Source of the DNA: Haliotis asinina
Lineage: Eukaryota; Mollusca; Gastropoda; Lepetellida; Haliotidae
Assembly: GCF_037392515.1 (NCBI RefSeq)
Contig: NC_090283.1
Location: forward strand, 25,932,249 to 25,996,248
DNA length: 64,000 bases
Direction: 5' to 3'
Under the pieces are notes generated by a model. The model was not told the DNA's origin, ran no database searches, and saw only the letters and a list, made by a program, of their open reading frames with translations. Positions 34,263 through 46,080 of the stretch are shown piece after piece; position 1 is the stretch's first letter, and the number at the start of each line of letters is the position of its first letter. A program made the translations under genes and the position numbers.

Positions 34263-34346
34263 CGTTTCTGAGGTTCTTTGAGGTTAGCGTAGAAGACATT
34301 CTGTCCGTAGGATCCCCATGGACCGTCCGTGTCAACAGGCACAATG
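34263..34346 (-). CDS. predicted internal coding exon (84 bp)
   Basis: Acceptor GTATTCTGTTTCAG precedes and donor GTAAGGATG follows on the minus strand. The exon reads IVPVDTDGPWGSYGQNVFYA then NLKEPQK, phase 2 at both ends. Spliced to 33686 it completes an Arg codon and continues in frame to the stop. Both splice signals and frame agree, which is unlikely by chance. Earlier exons were not found. Product unknown. Confidence 0.5.
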
Positions 34347-35156
34347 CTGAAACAGAATACGTCCTACGATACAGGTCATGTCATAGAATTAACAATTACA
34401 GCATCCACTTCTATCTACTTTTCTTTTTATCTATGACAAATACCAATGTTTGATCGCTTGTATCTTATACGCCCACATCTAAGATCACTCATCAGTTCCA
34501 CTTATTTGCTATGCTTAAGCCTCTGTCTTTGTTTCACTACGCGTTTTCAGTAATTAGTTGTTTGGAGTAAAATTTATTGCTGAGAGGAATGACATGGCTT
34601 TCTATCTGAACAAATTAATTTCTATGTGAAGGACACCGCAATCTGAACGTTACGAGTGTTTTAATTCGATGTTAGAACATGATCATCTTGGCAATAAGAT
34701 TGTCTTGAAAAAGTAGGCCAAAGTTCTATATCAGCGTTAGCTAACTGATGTCTCACTCTATTGATCTGCACAGCAGGGTGGACGACGACATTGCTGTGAG
34801 GAGCTATGGCATTACTCACGTGAGTGCCGGAAGTGATATGTTTCTGAACATAAACTGAAGTCGAGGCTGAATCTTCTTATGGATGAGGAAGTGATATCGA
34901 TGTAACAGCCTTTTCTGTTGAGACGAAAACAGACAGAGATAGGAAATGTCTCCCTTGTTCTGGAATTAGTTATATCTACGGCAGTGTAAATGGAAGATAA
35001 GACACATTATCGGACGAGCAAATGATTTTTTCGTGTACACTTGAATTTCCAACAAGGTATTTCTACTGGTACAAGTAGATATAAGACATTAGAGACCAAT
35101 ATGATTTTCTGGTTTCTTTACACCCGTGGAAGATTCGGCTTAGAACTACTTTTCAG
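34347..35156. other. unannotated stretch, probably intron
   Basis: No recognised exon or repeat. If the two exons above are real, this is intron or upstream gene sequence. Confidence 0.35.
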
Positions 35157-35159
35157 TAA

Positions 35160-35358
35160 TACGTGCAGATCGTATTAGGCAACGAACGGGATTGGGTGGT
35201 CCGGCTAACTTACTTGGATGGCACATTATCATCGCGTCCCACTTCCGTAGATCGATGCTCATGTTGTTGATTTTCTGAGACTCGATTATTTTCCAAAAAG
35301 CCGCCATAGAGGTGGAATATTGCTGAGTGCGTCGTGAACACACTCACTTACTCACTGT
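35160..35358 (+). mobile_element. SINE-1 copy, diverged
   Basis: Sense orientation: CGGGATTGGGTGGTC, GATCGATGCTCATGTTGTTG, ACTCGATTATTT, GGAATATTGCTGAGTGCGTC and a short ACTC tail. Confidence 0.8.
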
Positions 35359-35389
35359 GTTCATTACACATATAGTGTTCTGTGCTGTA

Positions 35390-37175
35390 GCAATACCACT
35401 GTGAACAACACATGGAATACAACTATGACCAAGACTAGAAATACCATTATAAACAGCAGGAATACAACTAAAACAACACAAGGAATACAACTATAAACAA
35501 CACAAGGAATACAACTAAAAACAACACAAGGAATACAACTAAAAACAACACAAGGAATACAACTAAAAACAACACAAGGAATACTAAACTATAAACAAAA
35601 CTAGGAATACTACTGCAAACAACACCAGGAATACTATGAACAACACCAGAAATACAACTTTAAATGACATAAGGAATGCAACTATGAACAATACTAGGAA
35701 TACCACTATAAACAACACTAGGGATACAACTACTAATCACGTCAGGAATACATCAATAAACAACACTAGTAATACAGCTATGAACAACACTAGGAGTACA
35801 TCTATGAACAACACTTGTAGTGCACCTATAAACAACACAAGGAATACAACAATAAACAACACTAGGAAAACAACTAAAAACAACACTAGGAATACTACTA
35901 CAAACAACCATAGGATTGCAACTATGAACAACACTAGGAATACAACAATAAACAACACTAGGAAAACAACTAAAAACAACACTAGGAATACTACTACAAA
36001 CAACCATAGGATTGCAACTATGAACAACACTAGGAATGCCAATATAAACAGCACTAAGAATACAACTATGAACAACAAAAGGAATGTAACTATAAATGAC
36101 ACCAGGAACACATTTAGGGACAACACTATGAATGGAAATATACATAACACTAGGAATACATCTATGAACAACACCAGGAATACAACTCTAAACAACAATA
36201 GGAATACATCTATGAACAACACTGGGACTACACTTAAAATAACACTAGGAATACATCTATGAACATCACTAGAAGTACAACTGTAAATAACACAAGGAAT
36301 ACAACTATGAACAACACCATGACTATATCTATGAACAACACAAGCAACACAACTATAAACAGCACTAAGAATACGACTAAAATCAAAACTAACAATACAA
36401 CTACTAACAACAATAGAATTACAACTATGAACAACGCTAGGAATACAACGAAAACAACACCAGAAATACATCTATGAACAGCACAATGAATACAATTATA
36501 AACAACTCCAGGAATACAATTATGAACAGCACTAGGAAGATCACGATAAACAACACTAGGAATACAACTAAAAACGCAACTACAAACAACAATGTGCATA
36601 CAACTATGAACAACACATGGAATACAAATATGAACAACACCGGGAATGCTACTATAAACAACACTAGGAATACATCTATGAACAACACCAGGAACACATC
36701 TTTGAACAACACCAGGAATGCAACTATGAACAACACCAGGAATACAACTATAAACAACACAACGAATGCAATTATATACAACTAAAACCAACACTAGGAA
36801 TACAGCTGTGAACAACACCAGTAATACAACTATGAACAGCACTAGGAATACAGCTGTGAACAACACCAGTAATACAACTATGAACAACACGAGGAATACA
36901 GCTGTGAACAACACCAGTAATACAACTATGAACAACACTAGGAATACAGCTGTGAACAACACCAGTAATACAACTATGAATAACACCAGGAATGCAACTA
37001 TAAATAACACTAGGAATGCAACCATGCACAACACTAAGAATACATCTATTAACAACACCCGGAATATATCAATGAACAACACCAGGAATACAGCTATAAA
37101 CAACACTATGAGTACAATTATGAACAGCACCACTAATACAACGATAAACAACACTATGAATCCAGCTTTATTGAA
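35390..37175. repeat. 24-bp minisatellite, about 73 units
   Basis: The unit is AACAACACTAGGAATACAAC plus TATR. Local higher-order periods of 96 bp (35840-36035) and 48 bp (36790-36990) are visible. Because 24 is a multiple of three, several frames stay open on both strands, giving Asn/Thr-rich (NNTRNTTM) or Leu/Val/Phe-rich frames of 100-306 codons. I judge these by-products of the repeat, not genes. Confidence 0.93.
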
Positions 37176-37579
37176 TATTGCATGTAGCTTGTAAACCTCC
37201 GCGCGGTTGACCAGACAACTGTATGACTGTTATTAGCTCTTCCAATAACTTCAGTGGCAGGGTACAGTGACATGAATGACATTCAGTTGTCAGGATAGAT
37301 AGATCGTGATCGCATGATTCATCCCTCGGTGTGCAGACAAATCTGGTGACTTCATGTCATAAGTTTCAAATGAAAATATGAACTTTGTAGATATTTAAGG
37401 CTTAAGGGGTGGGATGGGGGGTGGGAGCTCCATGAATGATTAGATTACGGCGATTTTAAGTTTAAATCCTTTCACATGGAAAAAGCTTCCAGGTTTTCAA
37501 TAATTTCAGTCAACATCTCGTGATAGAGAAAGTATTGTATCAAAGCGGTTAATCGGGGCGAGATATAGATAAAAGCTGG
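37176..37579. other. unannotated stretch
   Basis: No gene. A G-rich run occurs near 37405-37430. Confidence 0.4.
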
Positions 37580-37978
37580 GTATCAGGCTAACTGCCCCCT
37601 GGACAACTGCCCCCCGGCAACTGCCCCCTTGCTGTCTGCCCCCCATCCATTGTGCCCCCCGGACAGCTGCCCCCCGGGTTAATAGCCCCCTGGACAACTG
37701 CCTTCAACAGTATTGTTTGTCCATGGTATGTCTTACTCAATTCTGCCGTGAACATTCCAAAGATCTATTTTGTAGCGGGGGGCGTCTACCTCGTAGATGG
37801 GGGCGATATTGACTGGTGGACCTCTGCACGGTTCTGTTGAAGGGTCTCAAAGGCAGTTAGTGTGTTGTTATTATGGGGGGCACTTGTCCCAGGAGGCAAT
37901 TAGCCTAGGGGGCAGTTATCCAGGGGGCAGTTGGCGGGGGGCACTTGTCCGGGGGGCAGTTAGCCTAGACCCAAAAGT
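37580..37978. mobile_element. GC-rich foldback element built of ACTGCCCCC repeats
   Basis: The left end holds about six C-rich phrases of the type AACTGCCCCCCGGA (37587-37705). The right end holds G-rich inverted phrases of the type GGGGGGCAGTTAGCC (37876-37972). Outer termini are GGCTAACTGCCCC and GGGGCAGTTAGCC, with GGGT flanks on both. The arms could form G-quadruplexes or a long hairpin. Resembles MITE-like repeats of marine invertebrates. Confidence 0.7.
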
Positions 37979-38211
37979 TGTTATTGTTTAAATGTGGAAT
38001 AGTCCGATGATAACAGAGTTGATGATGTAAGCCGACACCCACAACTTAAAACCACAATCAAATACCAATGTGCATTGACATTTACTACTATTAGCCATGA
38101 AAGGACAAAAACACAATCGCGATAAAATTCCAGGTTAGAATCATGACAAGAACTGAAAGGACGCTTACCGTGCATGAGCTTGTGTACCCAAACTGAATTA
38201 CATGGAGTCCC

Positions 38212-38343
38212 GAAGGCATGACCTCGAACACTAGGCTGTCTCATACAGAATTACAGAAGGCATGACGTCGACCACTAGGCTGTCTCATACAGATTTACAG
38301 AAGACATGACGTCGACCACTAGGCTGTCTCACACAGACTATAC
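38212..38343 (+). repeat. three tandem 44-bp repeats
   Basis: GAAGGCATGACGTCGACCAC followed by TAGGCTGTCTCATACAGA, repeated three times with a few changes. Non-coding. Confidence 0.85.
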
Positions 38344-38394
38344 CCTCTACAAGTTGTGATTTGCTTGTTGTGGGTATGTGATCACGGCAGGCTG

Positions 38395-39510
38395 CAGTCC
38401 ACTTATGACGTAACCCAGCATTTCACATACTGGAACCAGCACTTCGCGTACCACAGCTAACACTTCAATTACAACAACTAATACTTCATATACCACAGCT
38501 CCACAGCTCCACAGCTAGCACTTCATATATCAAAGCCAGCACTACAGACACCACAGCTAGAACGTCATACACCATATCTGACACTTTACATAAAACAGCT
38601 ACTCCTTAAAATACCACAACCAACACTTTCAACACCACAGCCATCACTTCACATATCACAGCTAGCACTTCATATATCAAAGCCAGCACTACAGACACCA
38701 CAGCTAGAACTTCATACACCATATCTGATACTTTACATAAAACAGCTACTCCTTAAAATACCACAACCAACACTTTCAACACCACAGCCATCACTTCACA
38801 TATCACAGCTAACACTTCACATACCAAAGTCAGAACATCACATCACAACACACACCAGAAACAGCTCTTTACAAACCACAACCAACACCTATTAGACAAC
38901 AGCCGATTTTTCAAATGCCACATTCTGCACTTCACATACCAATACCATTATTTCACATACCACATACAGCTGTTCACATACAGCAGCTAACAGTGCACAT
39001 ACTACAGCCAAAATGAGCACTTAACATGTCACAAACAGTATTTCACATGCAACAATAGTTTTTTGACACAGCCACCACTTAACATACCAAAAACAGCTCT
39101 CCGTATACCACAATTAGCTCCTTATTTACTACAGTATGCACTCAACATACCACAACCATTACTCCACATACCACAGCAAACACTTCACATTTCAAAGCCA
39201 GCACTTCACATACCATAGATGACAGTGCAGATACTGCAGTTAGCACTTCCCATACAACATTTGGCACCACAACCAGCAGTTCACATACCACAGTCAACAC
39301 TTACTGTAACAGGCAGCTCTTCACAAATAGCAACCCCTTCGCAAACTGCAGGTAACACTTCACATAAAACAGCCAACACTTCACTTACCACAATAACACT
39401 TGCCATACCACAGCCAAGATTTCACATACCACAGCTAACACTTCCCGTACCGCCGTTAACACTTCACAGACCACAGCCAACACTTCATATACCAAACAAA
39501 TACATCTCAA
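38395..39510. repeat. degenerate 21-bp satellite with a 147-bp higher-order unit
   Basis: The base unit resembles CACTTCACATACCACAGCTA + A. A 147-bp block (7 x 21) starting CAGCTAGCACTTCATATATC repeats at 38512 and 38659. A Pro/Thr-rich frame at 39219-39602 is derived from the repeat and I do not call it a gene. Confidence 0.85.
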
Positions 39511-40970
39511 AGAGGCAACGCAGAAATCTGAAATCATACAATCTACGTTGGCACGTAATATCTAATTTACCTGACCAATCTGTGTCAATCATTATTATGT
39601 AACATAAAACAAATTTGGAATAAAATTTTGCCTAAATGATATAATCCACTATTGACCAGAAATCAATATAATGTTCCTGCTTGGAATGGGCACCAGATGG
39701 GAAACTGAAGAACTACGAGAAACATAATATTTTTAGTGTTTTATTTTACACCTCATTGTATGGTAGACTGACACTTCTCCTATTTGACAACGTAAATCAC
39801 ATTTCTCAAGTCGGAATGTTTCTTTTTCTCGGACTCCTAGCACAGGGCTTACTTGATCACATGCTCTTCAAAAAAGTAGGGGAATTGTACTTTCAAAGTA
39901 GGGTTGTCGAAATTGGGAGATATATGTATGATTTTATCATAACACTGCTGAATATACCATTCGTTGGTATATTGTATGCACACATGCGATTTATGAACGT
40001 ATTATAGAGTCGTGAATTGCCTTCTATGTAGACTTATGTAGACACGCCCAACAGTCACACATAAAATGTAAAAACACAGTTGAGTGAATAAAATCTGCAA
40101 TCTTTTCATGATTTTCATCGGAGATTTTTTGTAAAGGAAATAGGTAACAACGCTATAACAAAGTTTCGAAATCGAAAATAATGTATATAATTTCATTTTA
40201 ATTACACATGTGTGTCTTTCGGAAGTTACTCATTAATTGTCTTTACCTGATCGATCTACTTAGCGTTCTTTGTTGTCAAAACTTTTAATGATATGTGCAC
40301 ATATGAGAGGCTACTGTGGGAAACATGAACACCTGTGAATAGTCAGGTAGGCATGACCCCTCTGCGTGGATATTTAACAGTAAACATATTTGTAAATACA
40401 AATCCCAACTCCTAAAGCCACAATTTAAGTGCGACAGCAATATTAACAAATGACTCCACTTTACAGAGAATTGGTCATTAATATATACGTTCTCATGGAA
40501 GTGTGGTGAACATATTAAACATCGCAGTGCTCATTCCTTCGTCGGTTGGTTTGTTTATCTTGTAAAACCAGCAGGTTTATCTTAAAATAGCAACCACTTA
40601 AGCTTATCTTCACGTCACGTGACCTACATACTCGATACGCCCAGGAAGCTTGTGCAGGAGGACGTCGTCATATGAAATGTGCTTAGAAAGAGGCCAGACA
40701 TTCAAATATAAGCTCCCCTTTGGTGAGTACAAGTCTTTCAGGCTGCATTAAATTTAAACGTTTCATTTTTCAACAGTGACAAGATAGGACTTTTTCAAAA
40801 ACATTTCCGAGGTCCGCATAATTATCATGCTTTTCCAGAATCTTGCCAACCACGGTGCTGTTCAAAGGGACAGAAATTTAAAATTCAATGATATATAGAT
40901 AATATCATTATTTTTACTTCTATTACTATTATTTTTGGAACAGCCTATGAACTTTCAGTATCATTCGCTA
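39511..40970. other. unannotated stretch
   Basis: A 108-codon plus-strand frame (39681-40007) is hydrophobic with two possible membrane segments but has no recognised motif or supporting context, so I leave it uncalled. The rest is AT-rich. Confidence 0.35.
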
Positions 40971-40974
40971 CACG

Positions 40975-41290
40975 TATGATCAGTATAGTTTACTAGGACA
41001 AACGCCATTGATAAACAGAATGTCCCTCGTCATGTAACCACAGCACCCCGTTATAGCGAGTACACTATCGCAACTCGTATTACTTTTGCTCGTTCTATTT
41101 AGAGATGTTTTATCAGACCCATATGCCCATACCGTCCACCATTCATCACCACCAAGCTGAGTATTATTAACAAGACAAGATCGGAGAACATTGAACTTAA
41201 TTTTATGTCGGATTGAACTTATAGAGGCGTTGCTGAGAGTTATTGAACGCAACGTGCTGAGAGTTATTGAACGCAACGTAAAGCAGTTTA
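40975..41290 (+). repeat. dispersed repeat, partner at 42280-42580
   Basis: Shares TTTACAAGACAAGAT-like and AACATTGAACTTA blocks and GATATAGAGGCGTT with 42480-42580, and further matches upstream. Contains a 22-bp direct repeat, GTGCTGAGAGTTATTGAACG, at about 41233-41278. Confidence 0.5.
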
Positions 41291-42023
41291 CCACCAAAAA
41301 TGAAACAGAATTACCATTATTCAGTCTATAATAAGCTATTCACAGAATCAAGCACAGAATGTCATATTATGCGAGGTTCCTCACTCACACATACATGCAA
41401 ACTGACAGCTTAACATAAAGCAATATGCAATCAACCAAATTCAATGCAATACAACTTTCAACACCCGTGCATACCACACAGTTGATGAATCTCTCAGGTG
41501 TATGAGAGGGATTATCACATCGCGACATGTCGAACAAAGCTACAGATCAGCACATTTATATAGCTTAGTGTTTCTTTAAAAAGCAAGATTTATGGATGTC
41601 AACTTCTGTATTGTGAATAACACGATGTTTGGGAACTTATGCTTGCTCTTTCATCAGGTTAAAATCAGGTCCTAATAAATAAGCTGACACACTGAAGTCA
41701 TGCTTTTAATATGCCATTAATTAACAAGACAATAGGCCTTGTTAATTGGTGATTTTTAACTGCCTTGGCTTACTCATCAATTAACAAGGGTTAGCGGGTA
41801 CAAGGGACAATCATTTACCATCACCCACCACTTTTCTTCCCTTGTTGACATTTCCAATGCCAGATTTTTGGGGGAAATCTCATATTTCCACAATTGGATT
41901 TTTGGGTTTAATGATTCCTACAAAGAGCTTAAGACGCAGGGTAATCTTTCTAATTGATTATACATCTCCTCAAACAAGACTGCAGAATCACTTAACAAAG
42001 CGTGCAGTTGAGGTGTCTGATAA

Positions 42024-42266
42024 AGGAATGGTGAACACCGCTTTGCCAAAGATAACCTGATTAACGTTTCGTTTGTCAATGACACAACTAACATGTTCAA
42101 GCACTGTTTATCAACAGAGATACGTGAGGCTACACTATCACTGAATGTTATGTTATCTTGCAGTTTTGACCCACTTTGCTGGTCACTCCACAATCCATCT
42201 GGTTTACTCAGCGACGGAGAAAATGACTACACACAGTGTACATACACGGTGCTCTACAGCCAATAG
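42024..42266 (+). CDS. possible cysteine-containing exon, unrecognised
   Basis: An 80-codon open stretch ends at TAG 42264-42266 and reads FVNDTTNMFKHCLSTEIREA, then LSCSFDPLCWSLHNPSG and NDYTQCTYTVLYSQ. Even cysteine spacing and an N-glycosylation site (NDT) suggest an extracellular segment. No splice partner was found and upstream frames are interrupted, so it may be a pseudo-exon. Confidence 0.25.
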   Translation, partial: RNGEHRFAKDNLINVSFVNDTTNMFKHCLSTEIREATLSLNVMLSCSFDPLCWSLHNPSGLLSDGENDYTQCTYTVLYSQ

Positions 42267-42279
42267 GTTACTTCGAAGA

Positions 42280-42590
42280 GAAAAGTAACCAATATAGTCC
42301 GATAGAGTGCGTACACTAGCTCGTTTTGCTTTTGTTCCGTCTTGTTAGATATGCTTCATTAGACACACATTTACTTTTACTCACGTTGCCCATATCCTGT
42401 CTAACATTTTCAGTGAAATTAGTCTCAAGAACTGTTTGAAAGATTCAAACTGATATCACTTATCACTCCACCAACCAACCTTCCTCAAAACCAAAGTTGA
42501 AGCGTTATTTACAAGACAAGATAAAACAACATTGAACTTATTACATGCTCGACACTGAGAGGATATAGAGGCGTTTGCCGAGAGGTGGGT
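42280..42590 (+). repeat. dispersed repeat, partner at 40975-41290
   Basis: Diverged copy in the same orientation; see the partner entry. Its 5' side abuts the possible exon. Confidence 0.45.
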
Positions 42591-42859
42591 ATTTGGACAT
42601 GACATATTTTTCGTGATTTGTTTAATATACTTTTAACCATTGGTATGATGCTTTCATTTTTCTTTCAAAAGAAAAACTTCACATTCTTTATTCAAGGCAC
42701 TTTAAAAGAACAAGAGATGGTAAAATAATTAAATTGTACTTATTTCATTGCTGAGTTCTGTGTGATGTACTCGATACACTGACAGTGCCACAATCAGTCC
42801 TATTAGGCTACACCGCCGTTCCAAAACATGGGTATACAGAATGTCAAGTCACAAGAATA

Positions 42860-43720
42860 AAAATTCGAAATTTCTTCATTCAATTTTGTGTATTCACCAC
42901 TGCAAACACCGTCTCATCGACTGCCTGATGCTTTTGAACACGTAGTTTTGGATTCTGTGCCATTGCTCGTGCAAGTCGGCGTCAATTCTGAGGTTGGTTC
43001 CTGAGACCAGGAAGCCTTCTCCCCAGTACATCTGTTAGATTAAGGTCAGGAGATCTCGATGGCCAGTCCATGACGCTGATTCCAGCGTTTTGAAGGAAAT
43101 TTCGAGTCAACCTCGCTATATGCATTATCATGTTGGAATTGTAGACCTGGGCCATGAGCCGCCATGAAAGGAACGAGTTCAGGGGTGAGAACCTGGTCGC
43201 GGTAAGCAGTAGCTGTGAGGCTTCCACGGATGACCAGAAGTCGGGAATGGTTGTTCTCACAGAAAGCACCCCACACCATGCAACTTCCTTCCCCGAATCT
43301 GTCCACTTCCTTTACGCAACATTGGGCATACTGTTCACGACGTCGTCTCCAGACTCTATGCCTGCCGCCCGCGAATCTTAGGGTAAACCTGGATTCATCG
43401 CTAAAGACGACTGGATTCCAGTCTCTCTGGGTCCATTGGAGGTGACGTTGGTTCTACAGCAGACGTTGACGTTGATGAAACGGCGTCAATATCGGCCACC
43501 TCACGTAGTTGACGTAGGACGATTTGACGGTGTTCTGCTCTTGACGTCACAAGTGGAAGACCCGACCTTGGGCAATCAGAAGTGGTACACAGTACGACGG
43601 CTCCATCCATTGCTCTTGCGACGTCAGTAACTGGTCTTCCACTGGCAACATGCCAATGGCACGTTCAGATTGCACATCTGACAATCGTGGCATTTAAAGT
43701 ACCGTTAGAATTGGGGTTTA
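42860..43720 (-). mobile_element. decayed Tc1-like transposon
   Basis: Minus-strand pieces give an almost complete Tc1 transposase in several frames. The N-terminal helix-turn-helix reads MPRLSDVQSERAIGML then VTDVARAMDGAVV. The middle reads GLPLVTSRAEHRQIVLRQLR and later GSCMVWGAFCENNHSRLLVI. The second catalytic region is FQHDNA, and WPSRSPDLNLTDVLGRR has Thr-Asp where active elements have Pro-Ile-Glu. At least three frameshifts. Dead copy; terminal inverted repeats were not recognised. Confidence 0.75.
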
Positions 43721-44189
43721 AAAGTGGGTTCTCTTCAGTTTTTGAGGCCAATGCAAACAGGTGCAAATAAAGAAAACTTCGATGCGAAGATCACGTGATC
43801 TACTGCACGTGAAAAACCTGATTTGGCACTCACGTCGTTTGCACGACGAATGGATGGGTTTGAGTGGATTTTGCTAGAGTCGAAAGATATGGATCCATTT
43901 CGGATACATAGATGTATCGTCAGAGAAAAAGTATTCATCATTTTTAAAAATGACATTCTGTGAAGTTTCTTTTTTGACTCGTTATATTTCCAGTAATCAA
44001 CACACACGTCTATAGTATAACTTATTGAGAATTTTAGGTATATATTTACATGGATTTCTTGTATAAACAAACTATCAAGTGCTCGGTTTCATTAAAGAAA
44101 GACAACTCTGTTAATCCTTTTTCGTTAGTTTGTGAAGAGTTATCCCCCACTGTGTGCCTGTTAGCAGGCGACATTTTCAGTGACCCCCA

Positions 44190-44320
44190 CTCAGTATTGA
44201 TGATTTAGAGAAGAGGAAGTTGATTCTAAAGTATAACAACAAGGACATTAGATCAGCTAAAGTGATTTCAAGTAGAACAGGGATCCCTTTGTCCACTATT
44301 TTGAAGAAAAGCTTCACGTT
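44190..44320 (+). pseudogene. transposase N-terminal HTH fragment
   Basis: KRKLILKYNNKDIRSAKVIS then SRTGIPLSTI resembles the first helix-turn-helix of IS630/Tc1-type transposases. It is short and followed by stops. Confidence 0.35.
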
Positions 44321-44484
44321 TCACTCATGTCTGTACTGAATCCCTAAAATGCACCTTGAATGAAATTCACGCACATCCTGAAATTGTATATCGCCATGAG
44401 CTGAAGATTGTGACTGCAGGCTTTGAAAAGCCACATCAGTGGTATTCCATATGCATTGGTTTGAGCAACAGTAGACGACACGTG

Positions 44485-44870
44485 AATGATAAGACAAAAG
44501 CTCAACGATACAATGGCATCGGCCGTTTACAAGGCCAGGCCTCACAGCATGAGGTGGCAAGGCACTTCAGCCTGTGCAGACACACTTCAAACCCATGGTC
44601 CCGATGCAGCAATACTGTGAGTATTCATAACAGACTCAGGTCAGTTCGACCTAGAGTTATCATCGTTGCCCAAGATCGTTACATCCGGTTCAGAAATCTT
44701 CGTCCAAACACCACGGCCTCATCATCCAAAACAATCCATATACCTGGACTGCAACTAATCTCCGACCAGACATGGAGCAATTGGCCATGGGAAGCCAGAC
44801 CAGTTCAAGGTCACATCGTTTTCTTCATCAACGTCAACAGTTGATCTTTGGAGCAGGAGTATATTATTTG
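44485..44870 (+). mobile_element. Tc1-like transposase N-terminal remnant
   Basis: TKAQRYNGIGRLQGQASQHE, VARHFSLCRHT, SVRPRVIIVAQDRYIRFRNL and IPGLQLISDQTWSNW match the two helix-turn-helix domains of a Tc1 transposase lineage with ARHF and TTASST wording. The catalytic domain is absent, so this is a truncated copy. It ends just upstream of the predicted exon at 44928. Confidence 0.65.
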
Positions 44871-44927
44871 AAAAGTTGATCTATCGGAATGCGTAGCATG
44901 TTTTCCTTAAAATTGTTTCTTTTTCAG

Positions 44928-45175
44928 ATCAGTCCCAGCAACAGCTCACAAAGAAGGCAGCATGGGGCAAATGCTACGCAAATATTACAGTGACTCCAAG
45001 CCATATCAAGGGGAACAGCAAACTGCAGAACCTGTCTGTAGTCTCGGCGAGACAAGGAGTGATATTGATGTTTACCAGGTACACCGAGCGGAAGACGATG
45101 ACGTCCAACACCTGGTCGTGTCTCCGATGCCACAACAACGACAACAACAGGCACCAAATGCAGTATCAAATACAG
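44928..45175 (+). CDS. predicted exon joined to the NTPase-ankyrin gene
   Basis: A 248-bp exon candidate lies between TTTCTTTTTCAG (acceptor) and GTGCAG (donor). It reads SVPATAHKEGSMGQMLRKYY, then SDSKPYQGEQQTAEPVCSLG and later DVYQVHRAEDDDVQHL, Gln-rich at the end. Its last base G plus the first two bases of the big exon at 47130 make a Glu codon, so both are phase 1 and stay in frame. It looks like a polar linker or cytoplasmic juxtamembrane segment with several tyrosines. Since the big exon has no ATG at its start, at least one upstream exon is required and this is the best candidate. No transmembrane or signal exon was found upstream. Confidence 0.45.
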
Positions 45176-45415
45176 GTGCAGTAGTTTTCGGGGTTTTTTG
45201 GATTAGGGGTGTTTTTTCTTATTTTTCTGTCTAAAATATAGTATACATGAGTGTCCGCTTTCGTCTTTCAAGGTATGAAGTGAAAAAAATAACAACATTA
45301 ATCTCGTGGTGGAGACTATGAATCTCGTGGTCGAAGTTTGCATGTAAGTTTTTCGATTCATACCCGAAAGAACCAAAACATACACTCTCTATCCCAGTGT
45401 GAAATTAGAAAATTG

Positions 45416-45622
45416 TGTGACTGAGTTTAGTTTTGTGCCGCACTCAGCAATATTTCAGCTATATGACGGCGATCTGTAATAAATCCAGTGACCAGACCAC
45501 ATATCGATCTACGCAAATGGGGTACAATGAATCAACCAAGTCAGCATATCTGACCACCCAAACCCGACATGTATAGGTTGCTGAAGACCAATTCTAACCT
45601 GGATCTTCACGGGTGAAAACTG
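45416..45622 (-). mobile_element. SINE-1 copy
   Basis: GAGTTTAGTTTTGTGCCGCA, CAATATTTCAGCTATATGAC and ATCGATCTACGCAAATGGG, ending near CTTCACGGGT. In the predicted intron of the NTPase-ankyrin gene. Confidence 0.8.
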
Positions 45623-45904
45623 TGAAACTATGGAATAGCAATTATATAATATTAGGAAAGCAGGAAACTCAAAGACTGAGAAAAAATATTCATGGCAAAG
45701 GAATACATTCTGTAACGTGACGTATGTCAGAAGGCTATTTTGTTCTTACACCTAACCTCACTAGCCCACAAAGTCAGTAGCCAGTCAATGGAGAGTAGCG
45801 ATAAAACAGAGTTCACAGGAAGTGCCAATCGCGTTAAGAGGCGAGAAGAACTATGACAGACAGAACCGGAAGTAACATGTCAGGAAAAAGCGTCTCTTTT
45901 AAAT

Positions 45905-46080
45905 GAGATGGTCAATTATCGAATTTGGGTATACCAGAAGAAAAGAACCCACTGACATGTCATTTATGTAGAGACAAGCGGGAGAGGGTGGGAATTCGAA
46001 CCTCACCCTCAGAGTCAAGCAGAGTCACCAGCACATAAAATCAGACCCCTAACCCCCTCAACCACCGCGACTTCCACGAA
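45905..46080 (-). mobile_element. tRNA-derived SINE with clear A and B boxes
   Basis: On the minus strand TGGTTGAGGGG (A box, fits TRGYNNANNNG) is followed about 55 bp later by GGTTCGAATTC (B box, one base from consensus). The head starts near 46078 (GTCGCGGTGG). Not a functional tRNA: no cloverleaf anticodon arm is evident. Confidence 0.7.

Noticed and set aside
36234-37154. 306-codon hydrophobic minus-strand frame
   Set aside because: By-product of the 24-bp minisatellite; no signal or membrane-protein architecture.
39219-39602. 127-codon Pro/Thr-rich frame
   Set aside because: Lies mostly in the 21-bp satellite and has no recognisable domain.
45905-46080. Functional tRNA gene
   Set aside because: A and B boxes are present, but no cloverleaf or anticodon arm; it reads as a SINE head.
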